From: GCA-2861595 sp035536185
GTDB taxonomy: Bacteria > Actinomycetota > Acidimicrobiia > Acidimicrobiales > GCA-2861595
DNA length: 21,519 nucleotides
Direction of reading: 5' to 3'
Assembly (NCBI GenBank): GCA_035536185.1
Contig: DATLOM010000027.1
Location: forward strand, 1-21,519
In this document: piece by piece, positions 15,601 through 21,519 of the stretch
Numbering within the stretch: position 1 is the first letter of the stretch
How the letters are laid out: every line of letters starts with the position of its first letter
Made by a program: the position numbers and the translations under genes
Notes under the pieces: generated by a model
Told to the model about the DNA's origin: nothing
Database searches by the model: none
The model's input: the letters and a program-made list of their open reading frames with translations, nothing else

Positions 15601-15899
15601 AACAGGTACCACGGCATGGGGTGGTCCGGGCGGTGCCACCGGACACCCACCAGGACGCTGACCACGCCGCACACGGCCAACCCGAGGTAGAGGACGGCCC
15701 TGGGGGTACCCATGGGCACGAGGAAGTGAGCGATGGCGACGAGGACGCCGAGCGTGCCCACAACTCTCCACGCCTGCCGTCTCAATTGCCACCTCTCGTG
15801 GTCTGCCCACCGCTGGGGCGGAGCCAGGTCATGGCGACAGTCCTTCCGCAGCCGACGATAGGGCAGCCCTGAGGCGTCTTGCCGAATTGCTATGTGCAC
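12627..15899 (-). CDS. Membrane GAF-PAS-GGDEF-EAL c-di-GMP signalling protein
   Basis: A 1090-residue protein. The first 340 residues hold about 9-10 membrane helices forming an integral sensor module; it resembles the 7TM/MASE-type modules but I do not name it. A GAF-like domain (360-510), a PAS domain with PAC motif (515-635: FRSLVQNSSDLISVID, VEEVLGYDPAEILG, VLTARDMSERK), GGDEF (643-805) and EAL (815-1065) follow. GGDEF (723-727) and the inhibitory R714-P-A-D717 are canonical. The EAL site is complete: E850, N908, E940/E943, D970-D971, K991, E1027 (AEGIE) and Q1047. Both making and breaking of c-di-GMP are therefore possible. The GTG at 15899 has no ribosome binding site; a TTG at 15785 preceded by GAGAGG gives 1052 residues and keeps every helix. 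It probably heads an operon with the acetyltransferase and transporter. Confidence 0.93.
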   Translation of the reverse strand: MHIAIRQDASGLPYRRLRKDCRHDLAPPQRWADHERWQLRRQAWRVVGTLGVLVAIAHFLVPMGTPRAVLYLGLAVCGVVSVLVGVRWHRPDHPMPWYLFAIGLSLFLVGDGFFYFYKLVREVERPFPSLADAFYLSSYPFLVAGLLLLIRRRDPGRDRASLIDAAIVATGMGLLSWVYLLVPSFVAPGHPLLDRMISVAYPLMDVLLLAVAARLAVGAGARQPAFYLMGLSIISLLAADVAYGAIQLTGSFDLGTPFDAGWMGFFLFWGVAALHPSMGSLAQPSPAGPAGFGPLRLALLGTVALVAPGVLAIEAARREYENIPFIAVGSVVLFLLVLARMSTLMTTLSTALDRERTFGKAAAALVAATDRSEIQEAVLTAAVELADDEDVLVRVAAGSPEELVVVAAHGGQALSVLGATLLPGEVPELASSSGAAVGPLPMQDLDDELRHRLGLPPMGEMLVVPVLMQEKLSMVVIVGNEPSVDPRLTSGLETLASQLTLALESAALAEALHVRQSETRFRSLVQNSSDLISVIDVDTTVRYQTPSVEEVLGYDPAEILGTRLIDLVHPDDASPLLAFCNDAMVRPGISSPFEVKMRRRDGAWLDLEMVSNNLLHDSNVRGIVLTARDMSERKSFESQLTHKAFHDDLTGLANRALLSDRVRHALARRTVAGERLALLFLDVDDFKTINDSLGHAAGDTVLVAAAERLATCLRPADTIARLGGDEFAVLLEATNTDQAINLAERIITTLHQPLAVEGVEVFVSASVGIAMVEQDQTTPEELLRNADLAMYLAKSQGKGLWRLFEPSMHAAVRKRLDLNAELQRALANNDFVVYYQPIVDLVTTRMVGVEALVRWLHPERGIIGPADFMPMAEETGLIVPLGRWVLEEACRTALSFVSGNGSVGISVNLSQKQLQQPGLVDEVRTAIDRSGLAARRLTLEITESVVMEDAVATVAVLNQLRSLGMRLAIDDFGTGYSSLSHLRQLPIDVLKLDKEFVDGIATGARDSVLPKTVIEMANTLGLHTVAEGIETEEQLQSLRAWKCELGQGYLFARPMPADRIVEMLRAESGASPRAATAAPDALGARSGTPN

Positions 15900-15959
15900 G
15901 AGGTTCCGGCGTGACCCAGGGCTGGAGCATGCACGTGACCGACGTGAGCCTACAGCTAA

Positions 15960-15987
15960 TCCGACACAAACCGCCCATTGTGCCGGA
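15960..15987. promoter_or_regulatory. Ten-base inverted repeat upstream of the large GGDEF-EAL gene
   Basis: TCCGACACAA and TTGTGCCGGA pair at 9 of 10 positions around an 8-base centre. It lies in the 147-bp gap between the HtrA stop (16047) and the start at 15899. No T-run follows on the minus strand, so an intrinsic terminator is unlikely; an operator for the c-di-GMP gene or a 3' mRNA stem for HtrA are both possible. Confidence 0.4.
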
Positions 15988-16046
15988 ATGAGGTTTGAGG
16001 TCTCGATCCGTGGTTTGCCGACTGCGGCCGTCTGGCCCGGTTCTAA

Positions 16047-17336
16047 CTACTCATCCGGCGAGGCCGCGAGAGTGGCCTTGACCGTGATGGTCCGGCTGTT
16101 GCGGACCAGGGTGAGGCTGACTTCCTCGCCGGGGGGGCGAGCACGTATTGCGGCGCCAAGAGTGGCGGCACCGGCCACGGTCCTGGTCCCGACGCTGGTG
16201 ATGAGATCGCCTTCCCGGATACCGGCTCGGGCGGCGGGCGAGTCGGGGACGACCTCGGCCACGAGGGCTCCTCGACTGCCGTCGGTCGGGTCAGTGGTGC
16301 TCACGCCCAGGCGGCCGGTCCTTGCCGCCGAGGTGTTGCCCCGAAGACGCTCGACCACCGGAATGGCCTCGTCGATGGCGATGGCGAAGCCGATGTTCTC
16401 GGCCGCCCTTCCCCCACGGGAGGCGGCGACTGCGGTGTTGATGCCGATGACCTGGCCGGCGGCGTTGACGAGCGGGCCGCCGGAGTTGCCGGAGCTGATC
16501 GAGGCGTCGGTCTGGATCAGGCCGGTCATGGCGTCGGCGCCGGTGTCCAGGGTGCGGTCGAGCGCGCTGACAATGCCGCGGGTGACGGTGGGCCCGCCCT
16601 GCAGGGCCAGGGCGTTCCCTATGGCCACGACGTCGTCCCCTACCGCCACCGCGGAGGAGGAGCCGAGGTCGGCGGCCGGCAGGCCGCTGGCGTCGGGAAT
16701 GCGCAGCAGGGCGAGGTCGGCGGCGGCGTCGAGGCCGACCACCTCCACCCGCCGGGACTGCGCCTCGCCGGCGACCACGACGGCCACGGCGGTTGCGTCG
16801 TCCACCACGTGGGCGTTGGTGAGGATCTCTCCGTTGGCGGTGAGCAGTACCCCGGTGCCGGCGCCCCTGCTGTCGGGCCCGCCGTAAGTGGCCTGGATGG
16901 AGACGACCGACGGGCCGGCCTTGGCCACCACGCCGGCCACGTCGAGTGTCTTGTCGTCCAGCTTCAGGGACCGGGCCGCGGCATTTCCTGCAGGTGCGCC
17001 ACTGGGGGTGGAGGCGGGGTCGTCGTCGAGGGTACGGGTGACCACGGCGCCGGCGGACCCGCTGAGGACGGCGACGGCGACCAACGTCGCCGCTCCCGCC
17101 AGCCCCCGCTTCGGCGATGCCGGCGGTGGCGGTGGCGGTGGCGGCGGCGGGGGCGGGAACAGGGCCGGTGTCTCGATCGTCGGCATGGTGCCGGCCGGCG
17201 GCGGCCAGGAGGGAGGCGGAGGCGAGGCCGGCCAGGCGTGGCCCTCCTCCGGTGTCTCTTTCGTCTCTGTGCCGGTGGAGGACGGGGAGGCCGGCTCCAA
17301 CTCCGGCGGCGCGCCCGGTGACTTCACCTCAGGCAT
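16047..17336 (-). CDS. HtrA/DegP-type trypsin-like serine protease with PDZ domain
   Basis: A 429-residue membrane-anchored protease. A proline-rich cytoplasmic region, including 12 prolines in a row at 61-72, precedes one membrane helix (78-100). The trypsin-like domain (130-335) has the complete triad: H176 in LTNAHVV, D207 in DAAADLALL and S285 in GNSGGPL. A single PDZ domain (340-425) has VVPDSPAARAGIREGDLITSVG. HtrA proteases degrade or refold damaged proteins outside the membrane under envelope stress. The ATG at 17336 overlaps the preceding repeat-protein gene by 8 bp, so the two are coupled. The poly-proline run appears on the plus strand as repeated GGTGGC and should not be read as a separate repeat element. 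Family certain; which HtrA paralogue is not. Confidence 0.95.
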   Translation of the reverse strand: MPEVKSPGAPPELEPASPSSTGTETKETPEEGHAWPASPPPPSWPPPAGTMPTIETPALFPPPPPPPPPPPPASPKRGLAGAATLVAVAVLSGSAGAVVTRTLDDDPASTPSGAPAGNAAARSLKLDDKTLDVAGVVAKAGPSVVSIQATYGGPDSRGAGTGVLLTANGEILTNAHVVDDATAVAVVVAGEAQSRRVEVVGLDAAADLALLRIPDASGLPAADLGSSSAVAVGDDVVAIGNALALQGGPTVTRGIVSALDRTLDTGADAMTGLIQTDASISSGNSGGPLVNAAGQVIGINTAVAASRGGRAAENIGFAIAIDEAIPVVERLRGNTSAARTGRLGVSTTDPTDGSRGALVAEVVPDSPAARAGIREGDLITSVGTRTVAGAATLGAAIRARPPGEEVSLTLVRNSRTITVKATLAASPDE

Positions 17337-18297
17337 TGGTCACCTCCGGCGCCGGGGCGGGTGCGTCACTGCCGGCGCCTGGTCCGGGGAAGCCGCGGCG
17401 CCGCTCTCGGTCCGGAGACTGGTAGCTGTCAGCGCCCTCGGGCCCTCCAGGGCGGCGGTGACCGCGAAGGCCGGGGCCCCGCCCGGCGCGGTTGACGAGG
17501 GCGGTGATCCGCTCGTCGAGGTTGGCCGACCGCTCGTCGGCCTGGGCCTGGGTCAGCTCGCCGGCGGCGACCTTCTCGGCCAGCCTCTTCCTGACCTCGG
17601 TCACCAGGGTGGCGACTACCTTCTGGACGTCCACGTTCCTGGACCTGGCCACGTCGGCGATGGACTGGCCCGAACGCAGGGCGGCCATCAGGTCGGCTTC
17701 GCTGATGCCGATCGTGCTGGCCGCGGTGGCCAGGCCCACCTTTCCGCCCGGATGCCGGCCTTTGCCCGGCCCGTGATGCCTGCCGGCACGGAGGCCGGCC
17801 TTGTTCACGAAGGCGCTGATGCGTTCGGTGAGAGTGGCCAACCTCTGATCGGCCTGGGCCTGGGTCAGCCCGCCGGCGGCGACCTTCTCGGCCATGTGCT
17901 TCCTGGCCTCGGCCACCAGGGCGTCGACGACCTTCTGCACGTCCACGTTCTTGGACCTGGCCACGTCGGCGATGGACTGGCCGGAACGCAGGGCGGTCAT
18001 CAGGTCGGCTTCGCTGATGCCGATCGTGCCGGCCACCGCGGCCAGGCCCTTGTGAGCAGCCAGGTGGTGACCCTTCCGGTGCCGATGGTGGCCGGCGACT
18101 CCAGCCGGCTTGTCGGCCTGTGCACCCGCGGCGGGGGCGGTGGGCCCGGGCGTGGTGGAGGACGATCCGGTCTGGGCGCCGGCGACTCCCAGCCCGGCGA
18201 GGATCAGTGCCACGGCGGCGCCGGTGGCCACGATGGTCGAGCTCAGCCGGCCGCTGCTGCGGGGAGCCTCCGAAGGGGGTGTCTCGATCGGTTCCAT
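17329..18297 (-). CDS. Exported or membrane-anchored protein with two 104-residue repeats
   Basis: A 322-residue protein from ATG 18297, chosen because AGGAG lies 8 nt upstream; an ATG at 18342 has no such site. A hydrophobic segment (about residues 21-42) is a signal or anchor. After a Thr/Pro/Ala linker, two nearly identical domains occur at residues 85-168 and 189-272, each starting with GISEADLM(T/A)ALRSGQS and IADVARS(K/R)NVDVQKVV, and ending in LTQAQADXR...LxERI...VN(K/R)AG. This pattern is common in secreted actinobacterial proteins but has no assigned function that I know. Each domain is preceded by a linker rich in His, Lys and Gly (GHHRHRKGHHLAAHKG; GRHHGPGKGRHPGG), which might bind metal or polyanions. 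The last 50 residues are Arg/Pro/Gly-rich. It overlaps the HtrA gene by 8 bp, so it may be a substrate, anchor or regulator of that protease. Confidence 0.82.
   Translation of the reverse strand: MEPIETPPSEAPRSSGRLSSTIVATGAAVALILAGLGVAGAQTGSSSTTPGPTAPAAGAQADKPAGVAGHHRHRKGHHLAAHKGLAAVAGTIGISEADLMTALRSGQSIADVARSKNVDVQKVVDALVAEARKHMAEKVAAGGLTQAQADQRLATLTERISAFVNKAGLRAGRHHGPGKGRHPGGKVGLATAASTIGISEADLMAALRSGQSIADVARSRNVDVQKVVATLVTEVRKRLAEKVAAGELTQAQADERSANLDERITALVNRAGRGPGLRGHRRPGGPEGADSYQSPDRERRRGFPGPGAGSDAPAPAPEVTNA
17482..17733 (-). repeat. Intragenic repeat, second domain copy
   Basis: Encodes the second helical repeat of the exported protein. The DNA from 17641 (GGACCTGGCCACGTCGGCGA and onward) matches 17953 onward with only a few changes over about 80 bp, an offset of 312 bp (104 codons). 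Such DNA-level identity points to recent duplication or ongoing gene conversion. Confidence 0.85.
17794..18045 (-). repeat. Intragenic repeat, first domain copy
   Basis: Encodes the first helical repeat. It differs from the second copy at scattered residues (for example SKNVDVQKVVDALVAEARKH against SRNVDVQKVVATLVTEVRKR) and shares the 312-bp spacing. Confidence 0.85.
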
Positions 18298-18403
18298 GGC
18301 TTCGTCTCCTTGGGCACCGGACTGCGCGCCGGTTCTGGACATGATTGTGGCGGCCGATCCTTGGAGCTTCCTGTGAATCCTCTTCAGGCTTGATGCGAGC
18401 TCG

Positions 18404-19414
18404 CTACAGGCTCAGCAGGAGCTCGGCTACCTGGATGGTGTTGAGGGCGGCGCCCTTGCGGAGGTTGTCGCCGGAGACGAAGAAGGCGAGGCCGTTCTCG
18501 GCGCCCTCGTCGCCGCGCAGGCGGCCGACGTAGCAGGGGTCGGCGCCGGCGGCGGCGAGCGGGTTGGGCAGGTCCACCAGCTGCACGCCGGGGGCAGACG
18601 CCAGCAGTTCGCGGGCCCGCTCCACCGGCAGCGGGCGGTCGAACTCGGCGTTGATGCTCAGGGAGTGGCCGGTGAACACAGGCACCCGCACGCAGGTGGC
18701 GGAGACCAACAGACCGGGGAGCCCGAGGATCTTGCGGCTCTCGTCGCGCAGCTTGTGCTCCTCGACGGTCTCGTCGTCCACCAGGTCGCCGGCCAGCGGC
18801 AGCACGTTGAAGGCGATGGGCACCGGGTACACCGCCGGCGGCGGGAAGTCCACGGCGTCGCCCCGGAGAGCCAGGGCGGCGGCGCCGTCGGCCACCTTGC
18901 GGACCTGCAGGTCCAGCTCGCCCACCGCCGCCCGCCCACCGCCGGAGACGGCCTGGTAGGTGGAGGCGACCAGGCGGCGCAGGCCGGCTTCGTCGTGGAG
19001 CACCTTCAGCGCCGGCATGGCGATCATCGTGGTGCAGTTCGGATTGGCCACGATGCCCTTGGGGATGGACTGCAACGCCTCGCCGTTGACCTCGGCCACC
19101 ACCAGGGGTACGTCTGGGTCGGCCCGCCAAGCCGAGGAGTTGTCCACCACCACGCCACCGGCGGCGGCCACCAGTGGCGCGTAGCGGCGGGAGGCAGTGG
19201 CGCCGTTGGAGAACAGGGCGATGTCGATGCCGGAGAAGTCGGCGCCCTCGGTGTCCTCCACCACCACCTCTCCGTCGCCCCAGGGAAGCGGGAGGCCGGC
19301 GGAGCGGGCGGAGGCGAAGAAACGCACGTCCTGGGCGGGGAACCGGCGCTCGGCCAGGATGGCCCGCATCACCTCGCCCACCTGCCCTGTGGCCCCGAAG
19401 ACCGCTAGTCGCAT
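18404..19414 (-). CDS. asd: Aspartate-semialdehyde dehydrogenase
   Basis: A 336-residue enzyme that reduces aspartyl phosphate to aspartate semialdehyde with NADPH, the second step toward lysine, diaminopimelate, methionine and threonine. The NADP-binding start is FGATGQVGE (residues 6-14). The catalytic cysteine is C127 in ANPNCTTM. Further conserved features are STYQAVSGGGR, R243 with the catalytic H250 in TGHS, and SGDNLRKGAALN near the end. Length fits the family. The stop lies 106 bp before the repeat protein gene. The aspartokinase gene ends 34 bp upstream on the same strand, so an operon is likely, though a leaderless -10 box directly before this ATG could give extra transcription. The gene should be essential for cell-wall diaminopimelate. 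Confidence 0.97.
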   Translation of the reverse strand: MRLAVFGATGQVGEVMRAILAERRFPAQDVRFFASARSAGLPLPWGDGEVVVEDTEGADFSGIDIALFSNGATASRRYAPLVAAAGGVVVDNSSAWRADPDVPLVVAEVNGEALQSIPKGIVANPNCTTMIAMPALKVLHDEAGLRRLVASTYQAVSGGGRAAVGELDLQVRKVADGAAALALRGDAVDFPPPAVYPVPIAFNVLPLAGDLVDDETVEEHKLRDESRKILGLPGLLVSATCVRVPVFTGHSLSINAEFDRPLPVERARELLASAPGVQLVDLPNPLAAAGADPCYVGRLRGDEGAENGLAFFVSGDNLRKGAALNTIQVAELLLSL

Positions 19415-19420
19415 GGCCCC

Positions 19421-19426
19421 ATGCTA
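19421..19426 (-). promoter_or_regulatory. Putative -10 box of a leaderless asd promoter
   Basis: On the minus strand TAGCAT followed by six bases (GGGGCC) and then the asd ATG; same geometry as the box before the response regulator at 6720. No Shine-Dalgarno sequence is present. It lies within the 34-bp gap after aspartokinase. Confidence 0.4.
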
Positions 19427-19448
19427 CGAGGCCGCGGGCACGGCCCCT

Positions 19449-20693
19449 TCAGGAGAGGGAGAAGGCGGTGTGCAGGGTCTGCACGGCCCGCTCCACCACA
19501 TCGGCCCGGACGACGCAGGAGATGCGGATGGGCGAGGTGGAGATCATCTCGATGTTGATCCCCGCGGCGGCCAGGGTCTCGAACATGGTCGCGGTGACGC
19601 CGGGGTGGGTCTTCATGCCGGCGCCGATGAGCGAGACGGTGGCGATGTCCCGGTCGGCCAGCACCTCGGCCGCCTCCAGCTCGCCGGCGTGGGCCTGGCA
19701 GGCGGCCAGGGCGACGGCGAGGTCGGCCTTGGGCACGGTGAAGGAGATGTCGGTGGTGCCACCGATGGAGACGTTCTGCACGATCATGTCGACGTTCACG
19801 TGCTCGTCGGCCAGAGAGCGGAGGAGGCGGGCGGCGATGCCGGGGCGGTCGGGCACCCGGGTCACGGTGAGCTTCGCCTCGGACGTGTCGTGGGCGATCG
19901 CCGACACAATGGGTCGCTCCATCTCGGGGTCCTCCGGCTGGGCGGCGGCAGCCTCCGCCTCGGCGGCCGAGACTACCCAGGTACCCGGTTCCCACGTGAA
20001 GCTGGAGCGCACGTGCAGGCGCACGCCATGGCTGCGGGCGTACTCGACCGAGCGGATCTCGGGCTTGGGGCAGCCGCTGGCGCACATCTCCAGCAGCTCC
20101 TCGAAGATCATCTCCCCCACCCGATGGGCGTCGGGTACCAGCCTGGGGTCGGCGGTGTACACCCCCGACACGTCGGTGTAGATCTCGCAGGCCTCGGCCC
20201 CGAGAGCGTGGGCCAGCGCCACGGCCGTGGTGTCGGAACCGCCCCGGCCGAGGAAGGTGATCTCCCGCTCCTCGGAGACCCCCTGGGCGCCGGCGACCAC
20301 GGGCACCTGCCCGTGGGCCAGAGCCTCCCGGAGCCGGTCGGGCCGGACGGCGAGGATCTTGGCCCGGGTGTGGTTGCCGTCGGTGATGAGCCCGGCCTGG
20401 CTGCCGGTGAACGAGGCGGCCGGGCATCCCATGTCCGACAGCGCCATGCACAACAGCGCCATCGTCTTGCGCTCGCCGGCGGTGATCAGCATGTCCAGCT
20501 CACGCCCCGGTTGGGTCGAGGAGACCTCGTTGGCCAGGCGCAGCAGCTCGTCGGTCTCCTTGCCCATGGCGCTGACGACCACGACCACCTCGTTGCCGTT
20601 TCGGCGGGTACGGGCGACATGGTCGGCCACCGACCTGATGCGCTCGGCATCGGCCACAGAGGTGCCGCCGAACTTCTGGACGAGCAGGGGCAC
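19449..20693 (-). CDS. lysC: Aspartate kinase
   Basis: A 414-residue enzyme that phosphorylates aspartate, the first and feedback-controlled step of the aspartate pathway. The kinase domain begins VQKFGGTSVADAERI and holds VVVVSAMGKETDELL, ITAGERKTMALL, FLGRGGSDTTAVALA and YTDVSGVYTADPR. Two ACT domains (about residues 255-414) contain LTVTRVPDRPGIAARLLRSL and SLIGAGMKTHPGVTATMFETL, the inhibitor-binding part. I chose the GTG at 20693 (MPLLVQKFGG) because family members start at this point; a GTG at 20726 adds 11 residues. MCASGCPKPEIRSVEYARSHG differs somewhat from the usual MAASGAK-type sequence, but the kinase motifs are intact. An internal start at 19922 may also yield a separate regulatory subunit. 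It is upstream of asd in the same operon and diverges from the cyclophilin gene. Confidence 0.96.
   Translation of the reverse strand: MPLLVQKFGGTSVADAERIRSVADHVARTRRNGNEVVVVVSAMGKETDELLRLANEVSSTQPGRELDMLITAGERKTMALLCMALSDMGCPAASFTGSQAGLITDGNHTRAKILAVRPDRLREALAHGQVPVVAGAQGVSEEREITFLGRGGSDTTAVALAHALGAEACEIYTDVSGVYTADPRLVPDAHRVGEMIFEELLEMCASGCPKPEIRSVEYARSHGVRLHVRSSFTWEPGTWVVSAAEAEAAAAQPEDPEMERPIVSAIAHDTSEAKLTVTRVPDRPGIAARLLRSLADEHVNVDMIVQNVSIGGTTDISFTVPKADLAVALAACQAHAGELEAAEVLADRDIATVSLIGAGMKTHPGVTATMFETLAAAGINIEMISTSPIRISCVVRADVVERAVQTLHTAFSLS
19920..19935 (-). promoter_or_regulatory. Internal translation start within lysC (probable beta subunit)
   Basis: On the minus strand a perfect GGAGG (19931-19935) stands 8 nt before an in-frame ATG (19920-19922) at residue 258. 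A product from here would be 157 residues, covering only the two ACT domains. In Bacillus and Corynebacterium lysC genes an in-frame internal start makes such a beta subunit, giving an alpha2-beta2 enzyme. The main lysC start itself has no comparable ribosome binding site. Confidence 0.6.
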
Positions 20694-20740
20694 GGCGTCG
20701 GAGCGTACCGGGAGGACCTGCTCCACTACCTTGGCCCCTC

Positions 20741-21519
20741 GTGCCCAACCAGAAGCGACAGCGCAAGAAGCAGGGACGCCAGGCCCGCCAAGAGGAGATC
20801 AGGGCCCAGCAGAAGCGGCAGGCCCGCCGGAAAAAGACGATGTTCGGTGTTGGGATCGTGGTGTTCATCGCCCTCATGGCCGCCCTCTTCAGCGGGGACG
20901 ACGCCAGCAAGGCCAAGAAGGTGGCCGCCGGCGACTCCACCAGCACCACAGCCGCGGGCGGCACCACCACCACGGCGCCAACCGACGAGAAGGTCTCCGC
21001 GACCCCGTGCCCGGCGGCCGACGGCACTGCCGAGAAGAAGATCAGCTTCGATGGCGTCCCGCCTGTTTGCATCGACGTGGCCAAGTCGTACAGGGCCAAG
21101 GTCGAAACCGACGCCGGCACCTTCACCATCACCCTGGACGCCAAGAAGGCACCGAAGACGGTGAACAACTTCGTTTTCCTGGCCCGCTACCACTTCTACG
21201 ACGGTGTCCCGTTCCACCGCGTCATCCCCGGCTTCGTGGTTCAGGGAGGCGACGCTGAGAAGGGGGACGGCTCCGGCGGGCCCGGCTACCAGTTCGCCGA
21301 CGAGCTGCCGAAGGCCGGCGAGTACGAGATCGGGTCGCTGGCCATGGCCAACTCGGGGCCCAACACCAACGGCAGCCAGTTCTTCGTCATCACCGGCCCC
21401 CAAGGAGTGGGCCTGCCCCCGCAGTACTCGCTGTTCGCCAAGGTCACCGAGGGCCTCGACGTGGTCAAGAAGATCGAGGCCGACGGCACCGACCAGGGCG
21501 CGCCCAAGGTCGTGCACAA
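20741..21519 (+). CDS. Cyclophilin-type peptidyl-prolyl isomerase, membrane-anchored (3' end outside window)
   Basis: An open frame from GTG 20741 to the window end (259 codons, no stop). The first 35 residues are very basic and Gln-rich (VPNQKRQRKKQGRQARQEE), followed by a membrane helix (MFGVGIVVFIALMAALF), a Thr-rich linker and a short Cys-containing stretch (ATPCPAADG, PPVCIDV). The cyclophilin domain then shows VETDAGTFTITL, APKTVNNFVFLARYHFYDG, PFHRVIPGFVVQGGD, GSLAMANSGPNTNGSQFFV and LFAKVTEGLDVV. These enzymes speed cis-trans isomerisation of proline bonds; this one would act outside the membrane. Only a short C-terminal part should be missing. It diverges from lysC with 47 bp between starts, or 14 bp with the longer lysC start. 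No Shine-Dalgarno sequence is seen. Confidence 0.9.
   Translation, partial: MPNQKRQRKKQGRQARQEEIRAQQKRQARRKKTMFGVGIVVFIALMAALFSGDDASKAKKVAAGDSTSTTAAGGTTTTAPTDEKVSATPCPAADGTAEKKISFDGVPPVCIDVAKSYRAKVETDAGTFTITLDAKKAPKTVNNFVFLARYHFYDGVPFHRVIPGFVVQGGDAEKGDGSGGPGYQFADELPKAGEYEIGSLAMANSGPNTNGSQFFVITGPQGVGLPPQYSLFAKVTEGLDVVKKIEADGTDQGAPKVVH

Noticed and set aside
14673..15872. 399-codon plus-strand frame rich in Gly, Glu, Asp and His
   Set aside because: Antisense to the membrane sensor part of the large GGDEF-EAL protein; no domain or hydrophobic pattern.
17117..17153. GGTGGC tandem repeat as a separate repeat element
   Set aside because: It is the complement of the poly-proline codons in the HtrA gene.
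16888..18393. 501-codon plus-strand open frame with repeats
   Set aside because: Antisense to the HtrA and repeat-protein genes; its repeats mirror the true minus-strand repeats.
19197..21164. 655-codon plus-strand open frame
   Set aside because: Antisense to lysC and asd and rich in Gly/His/Asp repeats typical of high-GC shadow frames; the real plus-strand gene is the cyclophilin from 20741 in a different frame.

Overview
This is a high-GC window with a strong G/C third-position codon bias. Two apparent -10 hexamers (TATCCT, TAGCAT) sit exactly 6 nt before start codons that lack a Shine-Dalgarno sequence, the geometry of leaderless actinobacterial messages. Together with aspartokinase-asd, HtrA, a DUF4395 protein and a membrane-anchored cyclophilin, this suggests an actinobacterium, perhaps of the Acidimicrobiia type. 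That placement is inference; there is no rRNA or other decisive marker.

Region 1 (1 to about 3576) looks accessory. It is looser in gene packing and visibly lower in GC in places, especially 2140-3000. It holds a membrane-anchored NERD-domain (nuclease-related) protein, an uncertain small ORF followed 6 bp later by a candidate HEPN-type protein, and a translationally coupled pair of small two-helix membrane proteins with no recognised family. At 3577-3621 lies the 3' half of a tRNA-Pro(CGG) gene, from the anticodon loop to the encoded CCA, with no matching 5' half. This is what integration of a mobile element at the anticodon loop leaves behind. Its orientation puts the inserted element to the left and the original chromosome to the right. 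No integrase is visible in the window.

Region 2 (3829-4423) is a MazF-like toxin with a ribbon-helix-helix-like antitoxin and an operator-like palindrome. Region 3 (4758-9927, + strand) is a GAF-GGDEF-EAL protein followed by a tight three-gene operon: an OmpR-family response regulator, a histidine kinase with almost no external loop, and a DUF4173/DUF4153-type polytopic membrane protein.

Region 4 (9966-15899, - strand) holds a DUF4395 membrane protein with its own start signals, then a likely operon read leftward: a 1090-residue membrane MHYT/MASE-like-GAF-PAS-GGDEF-EAL protein, a CelD-like GNAT acetyltransferase and an EamA transporter. The two c-di-GMP proteins differ: the large one keeps every EAL catalytic residue, while the 4758-6626 protein has lysine in place of the catalytic glutamate of the AEGVE motif.

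Region 5 (16047-20693, - strand) reads leftward from aspartokinase (with a probable internal start for a separate regulatory subunit) to aspartate-semialdehyde dehydrogenase, the first two steps of the aspartate family pathway. It continues to an exported protein with two near-identical 104-residue repeats, which overlaps an HtrA-type protease by 8 bp. Diverging from aspartokinase at 20741 is a cyclophilin-type prolyl isomerase cut by the window end.

The strongest leads are the tRNA-Pro att remnant with its small accessory cluster, the E-to-K change in the EAL domain, the coupled two-helix membrane pair, the minimal-sensor kinase operon, and the repeat protein/HtrA pair. I found no CRISPR array, transposase, integrase or complete RNA gene.
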